A stretch of 27,763 nt of DNA from Firmicutes bacterium CAG:145 (GTDB lineage Bacteria > Bacillota > Clostridia > Peptostreptococcales > Anaerovoracaceae): NCBI GenBank assembly GCA_000435715.1, contig FR882595.1, positions 173,280 through 201,042 of the forward strand. Reading direction: 5' to 3'. This document shows positions 23,232 through 27,763 of the stretch, one piece after another. Below the pieces are notes generated by a model. That model did no database searches, was not told where the DNA came from, and saw only the letters and a list, made by a program, of their open reading frames with translations. The translations under genes were made by a program, and so were the position numbers. The stretch's first letter is position 1; each line of letters starts with the position of its first letter.

Positions 23232-24416
23232 ATGAATGAACAGAACATTCTCATAGTCAGATGCGGAGAGGTAGCTCTCAAAGGCATGAACAAACCGTAC
23301 TTCGAGCGTATGCTGGCAGATAGGATACGCACCAACCTCAGAGGCTTTGAAGGAGTAGACGTGAAGAGGCATGAGGGACTTATCTTTGTGAGAGCTGATA
23401 AACGGCTGTCTATGGACGCCATAATAAAGGAAACCACCAAAGTCTTCGGCGTGGCTTCCGTCAGCAAAGCCATAGAGGCGGAGCCTGAGCTTGACAAAAT
23501 AGGCGAAGCCGCCGTCGGCTACATGACGGAGCTCATCAACACACGGGGAGTAAAGACCTTCAAAGTTGAGGCCAAGAGAGCCGACAAGAATTTTCCTGTT
23601 AAATCACCGGAGATCGGAAGGATAATAGGAGCCAAGATACTGATCGGCTGTAAAGTTCTAAAAGTAGATGTACACGACCCCGATGTGCTTCTCCATGTGG
23701 ACGTGAGACACGACAGGACGTATATATACGAGGGGAAAGTGAGCGGCTTCGGAGGCCTGCCTCTTGGCACTAACGGCAAGGGCATGGTGCTTCTCTCGGG
23801 AGGCATAGACAGCCCTGTGGCCGCCTGGATGATGGCCAAGAGAGGTATGCTGATAGAGGCGGTTCACTTCCATTCTTATCCGTACACCAGCCCGAGAGCG
23901 CAGCAGAAGGTAGAAGAGCTGGCGGGCATCTTGGCGTCTTACTGCGGCCGCTTTAAGATGCATGTGATAAATCTGCTGCCGATACAGGAGCAGATAGTCA
24001 TGAACTGTCCGGAGGAGGAGACGACCATTCTGGTGCGCAGGTTCATGATGAAAATAGCTGAAAGGATAGCCGAAAAGAGAGACTGCATGATGCTCATCAC
24101 GGGAGAGAATCTGGGGCAGGTGGCCAGCCAGACTGCCGAGGCTCTGGTGGTGACGGACGCGTCTGTGACCAAACCGGTCATGAGACCTCTCATAGCCATG
24201 GATAAAGTGGATATAATGGAGAAAGCAAAAGAGATAGGCACTTACGAGAAATCCATAGAGCCTTACGAGGACTGCTGCACGGTGTTTTTGCCTAAGCACC
24301 CGACGACCAAGCCTCGCCTTGAGAGAATACTGGCCTCCGAAAGCAAGCTGGACGCCGAGGGGCTGATAGAAGCGGCGGTAAACTCTGCCGAAGTGATAAA
24401 TATAGATGTGAAATAA
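23232..24416 (+). CDS. thiI: tRNA 4-thiouridine synthetase ThiI
   Basis: A 394-residue sulfurtransferase that thiolates U8 of tRNA. The N-terminal ferredoxin-like and THUMP domains span about residues 1-170. The adenylating PP-loop is SGGIDSP (189-195). The C-terminal AANH domain includes GENLGQVASQT and YEDCCTVF. There is no C-terminal rhodanese domain as in the Escherichia coli enzyme, so this is the short ThiI type found in most Gram-positives and archaea, which takes sulfur from a partner desulfurase, here encoded just upstream. Starts at ATG 23232 behind GGGAGAGAG. It ends about 20 bases before a strong terminator. Confidence 0.97.
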   Translation: MNEQNILIVRCGEVALKGMNKPYFERMLADRIRTNLRGFEGVDVKRHEGLIFVRADKRLSMDAIIKETTKVFGVASVSKAIEAEPELDKIGEAAVGYMTELINTRGVKTFKVEAKRADKNFPVKSPEIGRIIGAKILIGCKVLKVDVHDPDVLLHVDVRHDRTYIYEGKVSGFGGLPLGTNGKGMVLLSGGIDSPVAAWMMAKRGMLIEAVHFHSYPYTSPRAQQKVEELAGILASYCGRFKMHVINLLPIQEQIVMNCPEEETTILVRRFMMKIAERIAEKRDCMMLITGENLGQVASQTAEALVVTDASVTKPVMRPLIAMDKVDIMEKAKEIGTYEKSIEPYEDCCTVFLPKHPTTKPRLERILASESKLDAEGLIEAAVNSAEVINIDVK

Positions 24417-24437
24417 GAAGATATGCTATTCAATTTA

Positions 24438-24488
24438 AATCCCCTGAGCCTAAGCGTTTTGAATCTTATGGTTCAGGGGATTGTTTTT
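24438..24488. terminator. Strong terminator between thiI and rnhA
   Basis: AATCCCCTGA...CCTAAG pairs with CTTATGG...TCAGGGGATT across a short loop, with only small interruptions, and is followed by GTTTTTAT. The genes on either side converge; the minus-strand side has weaker T-rich sequence, so it is mainly the plus-strand terminator. Confidence 0.85.
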
Positions 24489-24527
24489 ATCACAGAATAG
24501 TTTTTATGATCTTCTGAAATATTGCCG

Positions 24528-25109
24528 TCAGACTGCGCTGGCCTGATCTCTTACCGAGTCGATGCCTTTGCCTGCCAGCCCGTCTACTACGTTGTTCATC
24601 TTCGTTATATATATAAAATCCTCGTAAGAAAAGCTGCTGCCGTTCCAGCATAGGAACTTTTCGTACATGGCCGTCAGGGCAGCGCTTTCCGGCAGCTCTC
24701 CTTCTGCCGCCTTGGGAAGCTTCACATGGCCCTTGACTCGATAAAAAGTTACGTCATGCTTCCTGACAAGAGAAAGAAGTTCTCTCCAGAGTTCTTGGTT
24801 TTCTACCGATTTGCGGGCTGCGTTCTTCCACTTATTCTTTTCCCATGACTCGTACCACTTTTCTCTGAAGCAGTTTGCCACATAGGCGCTGTCAGAAAAG
24901 ACGTGTATAGTCAGTCCGTCTTTTTTGAGAGCTTTGAAGGCTTCTATTACGGCGGTCAGCTCCATCCTGTTGTTAGTGGTGTTAGTTTCTCCTCCAAAGA
25001 GTTCTTTCTGATGATCGCCCATCTGAAGGACGGCTCCCCAGCCTCCGAAGTTTATGCGTTGCTGATTGCCGGAACACCCGCCGTCTGTATATATTCTTAT
25101 AATGCTCAT
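24528..25109 (-). CDS. rnhA: Ribonuclease HI with an insertion
   Basis: A 193-residue RNase HI, which cuts the RNA strand of RNA-DNA hybrids. The four acidic catalytic residues can be placed at Asp9 (YTDGGCSGN), Glu50 (NRMELTAV), Asp73 (FSDSAYV) and Asp176 (NNVVDGLA), with the helper His128 in VKGH. Typical bacterial RNase HI is about 150 residues. The extra length is mostly a ~40-residue insertion between the catalytic His and the last Asp (about 131-172), where the flexible active-site loop would be. All key residues remain, so the enzyme should be active. Starts at ATG 25109 behind GGGGGAAA; divergent from yycJ. Confidence 0.93.
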   Translation of the reverse strand: MSIIRIYTDGGCSGNQQRINFGGWGAVLQMGDHQKELFGGETNTTNNRMELTAVIEAFKALKKDGLTIHVFSDSAYVANCFREKWYESWEKNKWKNAARKSVENQELWRELLSLVRKHDVTFYRVKGHVKLPKAAEGELPESAALTAMYEKFLCWNGSSFSYEDFIYITKMNNVVDGLAGKGIDSVRDQASAV

Positions 25110-25178
25110 GAAATTTCCCCCTGTATCCTTGTTCTGATTATATTATGGCTTATTTCAGGTGATTTTACAACGAAAAAG

Positions 25179-25187
25179 TGGTATAAT
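25179..25187 (+). promoter_or_regulatory. Probable extended -10 promoter of yycJ-rlmH
   Basis: TGGTATAAT contains a perfect -10 with an upstream TG, 34 bases before the yycJ start. No good -35 hexamer is found at the right distance, as is usual for extended -10 promoters. Confidence 0.45.
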
Positions 25188-25221
25188 TCCAAAGAGAAGA
25201 AAAAATATGGAGAAATAATAT

Positions 25222-26031
25222 ATGAATTTAGGCATTTGTCCCATGGCCTCCAGCAGCAGCGGAAACTGTTTTCTCGTAAGAAGCAACAGGACTTACATAC
25301 TTTTAGACGCAGGCATCAGCAGCGCAAGGGTCAAAAAAAATCTGGAGATGATGGATGTGCAGTTCTGGGAGATGAACGGAGTGGTCCTCACTCACGAACA
25401 TATAGATCACGTAAGAAGCGTCAGCGCATATTGTCACCGTTCTACGAGGCAGCACTTCTTCGCCACCGAAGGTACAGTCGCCGCCCTTGAAGAAAAGGGA
25501 AAGGGGATACCCAAGGATAGAGTGGAGTTAATAGCTCCGGGGAGCACTTTTTCCATAGGCGATATAGAAGTGAAGTCCTTTTCGTTGTCTCACGACGCAA
25601 GGGAACCGGTAGGATATTCTTTTCACAGGAACGGAAAAAAGATTTCCGTGGTTACTGATACGGGAAAGGTAACGGAGGCCATAGAGGAGGCTATATGCGA
25701 TTCGGATATACTTATAATAGAAGCTAACCATGAGGAAAATATACTTCTGTACGGACGGTATCCATACAATATAAAACGCAGAATACTTGGCGATAAAGGT
25801 CATCTGTCTAATATGGCAGCTGGAGAATGTATAGCAAGATTCCTGAGAAACATGACTTCGCCTAAGATACCTTATGTGATGCTGGCTCATCTAAGCCAAG
25901 AAAATAACACCCCTCAGCAGGCGATGCTTACGGTCAGCAACGTATTGGAAGAAGAAGGCTTCTATGTGGGAAGGCATCTTAAGCTGTCGGTGGCACAGCC
26001 TAAGGAGATGGGAGACTTAATGACGATCTGA
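25222..26031 (+). CDS. yycJ: YycJ/WalJ-type metallo-beta-lactamase-fold nuclease
   Basis: A 269-residue MBL-fold hydrolase. The metal-binding motif THEHIDH (57-63) gives His58, His60, Asp62 and His63; His124 (SLSHDA) and Asp146 (VVTDTG) complete the site. GICPMASSSSGNCFLV at the N-terminus is typical of the YycJ/WalJ group, implicated in cell-wall and DNA maintenance in Gram-positives and described as a 5'-to-3' exonuclease acting in mismatch repair in some. The walRK genes that often accompany it are not in this window. GGAGA lies eight bases before the ATG. The rlmH start follows one base after its stop, a pairing also common in Firmicutes. Confidence 0.9.
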   Translation: MNLGICPMASSSSGNCFLVRSNRTYILLDAGISSARVKKNLEMMDVQFWEMNGVVLTHEHIDHVRSVSAYCHRSTRQHFFATEGTVAALEEKGKGIPKDRVELIAPGSTFSIGDIEVKSFSLSHDAREPVGYSFHRNGKKISVVTDTGKVTEAIEEAICDSDILIIEANHEENILLYGRYPYNIKRRILGDKGHLSNMAAGECIARFLRNMTSPKIPYVMLAHLSQENNTPQQAMLTVSNVLEEEGFYVGRHLKLSVAQPKEMGDLMTI

Positions 26032-26032
26032 G

Positions 26033-26512
26033 ATGAAGATACAGATAATTTGTATAGGAAAACTAAAAGAAAAATATTGGTCTGAGGCCTTGGCCGAATA
26101 CATGAAGAGATTATCAAAATACTGCGATCCGCAGATAACAGAACTCAGGGAGTCCAAGCTGCCCGATAAGGCTTCTGCTGCCGATGAAGAGATAGTCATA
26201 GACGAAGAAGGCAAAAATATCTTAAAGCATATAAAAGAGGGCAGCTATGTAGTCAGTCTGGAGATAGGAGGGAAGGCTCTTTCTTCTGAAGAACTGGCTG
26301 AAAAGATAGATGATCTGGCGCTGAGCGGAAGAAGCCATATAACTTTTATCATAGGCGGAAGCTTGGGGCTGAGCAGGGATGTTAGCAGACGGTCAGATTT
26401 TAAGCTGTCCTTTTCACGTATGACATTTCCTCATCAGATGATGAGAGTTATACTGCTGGAGCAGATATACAGGAGTTTTAAGATAAATAAAAACGAGACT
26501 TATCACAAATAA
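26033..26512 (+). CDS. rlmH: 23S rRNA (pseudouridine1915-N3)-methyltransferase RlmH
   Basis: A 159-residue SPOUT-fold enzyme that methylates pseudouridine 1915 of 23S rRNA on the 70S ribosome. SAM-binding knot motifs are IIGGSLGLS (about 110-118) and LSFSRMTFPHQMMR, and the C-terminus ends in the invariant ETYHK. Length is exactly that of the family. The ATG lies one base after the yycJ stop and has no Shine-Dalgarno of its own at the usual distance, so it is probably translated by coupling. A terminator follows at 26538-26578. Confidence 0.98.
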   Translation: MKIQIICIGKLKEKYWSEALAEYMKRLSKYCDPQITELRESKLPDKASAADEEIVIDEEGKNILKHIKEGSYVVSLEIGGKALSSEELAEKIDDLALSGRSHITFIIGGSLGLSRDVSRRSDFKLSFSRMTFPHQMMRVILLEQIYRSFKINKNETYHK

Positions 26513-26537
26513 AGACTGTATAACAGAGAATTGATAA

Positions 26538-26578
26538 AAGGAATATGAGACGCTTATAGAGGTCTCAATTCCTTTTTT
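26538..26578 (+). terminator. Intrinsic terminator of yycJ-rlmH
   Basis: AAGGAAT-A-TGAGAC pairs with GTCTCAATTCCTT (one bulged A), followed by six T. Confidence 0.85.
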
Positions 26579-26608
26579 GTTTTAATAGTTTAGGATTGGA
26601 ATAAAAAA

Positions 26609-26632
26609 GACTCTTTTTTAGCTAAAAAAGTC
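26609..26632. promoter_or_regulatory. AT-rich palindrome upstream of the zinc-finger regulator
   Basis: A perfect 16-base palindrome TTTTTTAGCTAAAAAA (26614-26629), flanked by GAC and GTC, lies just upstream of the promoter at 26642-26670. It follows the rlmH terminator, so a second terminator is possible, but it lacks a clean T tract; an operator is the alternative. Confidence 0.45.
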
Positions 26633-26641
26633 AAAAAACTA

Positions 26642-26674
26642 TTGCAATTATAAACAAAAAGTAGTATTGTTTAT
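26642..26674 (+). promoter_or_regulatory. Promoter with overlapping inverted repeat
   Basis: A -35 TTGCAA (26642-26647), a 17-base spacer and -10 TATTGT (26665-26670). An 8-bp perfect inverted repeat ATAAACAA (26650-26657)/TTGTTTAT (26667-26674) spans the -10 box, an ideal place for a repressor. Another TTGTTTA occurs at 26698-26704. Confidence 0.5.
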
Positions 26675-26717
26675 GTGTTCACAAACGAAAAATGATTTTG
26701 TTTAAAAAAGGTGAGAT

Positions 26718-27269
26718 ATGGAACTAAAAGAACTGACGGTTGAAGAACTTTCGAGAGGATATGTGAGATCTAAAAAAGAGGGTGCTCTCATCTGCATCTT
26801 CTGCGGAGAGACATTTATGGAGGAGAACATATATAATTATGCGGGCAGAATGGTCACCGCCGAGAGGGCTATGATCGAACACATCTTTGATGCTCACGGA
26901 GGAGCCTTTCACGGCCTGATAAATTTAGACAAGCAGATAAACGGACTGTCCGACATTCAGAAGCAGATACTTATCGGCATGTATGAAGAAAAAGAAAACA
27001 GAGAACTGGGCGAGGCCATGGGCATAAGCGCGGCTACGGTGAGGACTCATAAATTCAACATACAGAAGATGAAGAGAGAAGCCAGGATACTGCTGGCAGT
27101 CTTAAATCAGATAGAGGATGAGGATGCCGTAAATCTGAGAAAACAGCTGGAAAAGCTCAGAGACGAAGAAAGAGCCGGCGGGCAGGGGGCAGACCTTTCG
27201 GATGGTCTCGAGAGATCCCTTACGGGCAACAGCCTGCATCCGTTTTTTACTCAGTTTAATTTGAAGTAA
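26718..27269 (+). CDS. Zinc-finger/LuxR-type HTH transcriptional regulator
   Basis: A 183-residue probable DNA-binding protein. The N-terminal part has two metal-ligand pairs, Cys26/Cys29 (CIFC) and His55/His60 (HIFDAH), which suggests a single zinc site. Residues ~73-125 form a LuxR/sigma-70-region-4-like helix-turn-helix (GLSDIQKQIL, then ELGEAMGISAATVRTHKFNI). The C-terminal ~60 residues are charged and helical and then disordered. Proteins of this type occur in clostridia, but their ligands are not known to me. AAGGTGA precedes the ATG. The palindromes upstream suggest autoregulation. An M32 carboxypeptidase gene follows after 16 bases and is probably cotranscribed. Confidence 0.72.
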   Translation: MELKELTVEELSRGYVRSKKEGALICIFCGETFMEENIYNYAGRMVTAERAMIEHIFDAHGGAFHGLINLDKQINGLSDIQKQILIGMYEEKENRELGEAMGISAATVRTHKFNIQKMKREARILLAVLNQIEDEDAVNLRKQLEKLRDEERAGGQGADLSDGLERSLTGNSLHPFFTQFNLK

Positions 27270-27285
27270 AAGAGGAGGTTGAGGG

Positions 27286-27763
27286 ATGAGAGGACTTTCC
27301 ACATATGACAACAGGCTGAGAGAATTCAAGGAGATGATAAGCGAGGTAGAATACCTCAAATATACTCTGAACTCTCTCATCTATTGGGACAAGATTACGT
27401 ATATGCCTGAGGATGGCATAGAATACAGGACAAAAGTCATGTCTTATCTGGCCGATAAGCAGTACAAGCTGATGTCGGGCCAGAAATTCGCGGCGTATGT
27501 TAAATTTTTTAAAAACAATAAGCGAAACGACCGGATAACCGATGCCATGGTCAAGAGAATATGCCGCAATTCGGAATTCGTGAGCAAGGTTCCCGAAGAA
27601 GAATACGGTCGATATATAGAGCTGGTGGCCGTTTCCGAGCAGGTTTGGGCGGAGGCTAAAAATAAAAACGATTTTCAGATATTTAGGCCTTATTTGGAGG
27701 AAATATTCGATACGTTCAGGAAATTCGCCTCTTATTGGTCAGATGGAGGCAATCCGTACGACG
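27286..27763 (+). CDS. M32-family carboxypeptidase (5' part, cut by window end)
   Basis: The first 159 codons of a protein that begins MRGLSTYDNRLREFKEM and contains the M32 (Taq carboxypeptidase) opening pattern LIYWDKITYMPEDGIEYR around residues 31-48, where family members read WDxxTxMPxxGxxxR. M32 enzymes are cytoplasmic zinc metallo-carboxypeptidases of about 500 residues that trim amino acids from peptide C-termini. The zinc motif HEXXH lies further on and is outside the window, so activity cannot be judged. The ATG at 27286 has AGAGGAGG 10 bases upstream. It is the probable second gene of the regulator's operon. Confidence 0.82.
   Translation, partial: MRGLSTYDNRLREFKEMISEVEYLKYTLNSLIYWDKITYMPEDGIEYRTKVMSYLADKQYKLMSGQKFAAYVKFFKNNKRNDRITDAMVKRICRNSEFVSKVPEEEYGRYIELVAVSEQVWAEAKNKNDFQIFRPYLEEIFDTFRKFASYWSDGGNPYD

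Overview
The window looks like chromosome of a low-to-mid GC, anaerobic Gram-positive bacterium (Bacillota, class Clostridia). This is an inference from three cell-wall sorting signals, ECF transporters, RNase Y, an RlmH/YycJ-type housekeeping set, strong GGAGG ribosome binding sites and frequent ATA/AGA codons. A gut-type Clostridia lineage is plausible, but I cannot name a genus from sequence alone.

Region 1 (1-1100) is the decayed end of a mobile element. It holds a tyrosine recombinase with its middle deleted, then about 750 bases of higher-GC sequence with no intact gene but with three tandem ~47-base repeats and a pair of 18-base repeats. Region 2 (1190-6810) holds two large surface-protein genes of related architecture. 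Each is preceded by a TTGACA promoter whose -35/-10 spacer contains a G run (G9 and G7), the classic layout of a phase-variable promoter. The second gene is also interrupted by a frameshift. Region 3 (6832-8574) holds a DUF2974 alpha/beta hydrolase on the minus strand and, divergently, a fluoride riboswitch driving the fluoride channel gene crcB.

Region 4 (8590-17544) is the most interesting part. Two separate cobalamin riboswitches, each with a promoter, an L5/L13-type complementary pair and an intrinsic terminator, control (a) a 769-residue wall-anchored PQQ-like beta-propeller protein and (b) an overlapping operon: a membrane-anchored FecR-DUF4430 (transcobalamin C-domain-like) fusion, EcfT, a fused double EcfA ATPase, an ECF S-component, a second EcfT and a small MGMT-like protein. 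Read together, this suggests a Gram-positive corrinoid capture-and-import system: a surface propeller analogous in role to Bacteroidetes BtuG, a transcobalamin-like relay domain at the membrane, and an ECF importer. The substrate assignment is inference from the riboswitches and the DUF4430 family relationship.

Region 5 (17560-27763) is mostly housekeeping: rodA (minus), rny, a MATE exporter followed by a cysteine desulfurase and thiI in one close-packed run, an RNase HI with an insertion (minus), yycJ-rlmH, a zinc-finger/LuxR-HTH regulator preceded by two palindromes, and the 5' part of an M32 carboxypeptidase that runs off the window. Intrinsic terminators separate most of these units.
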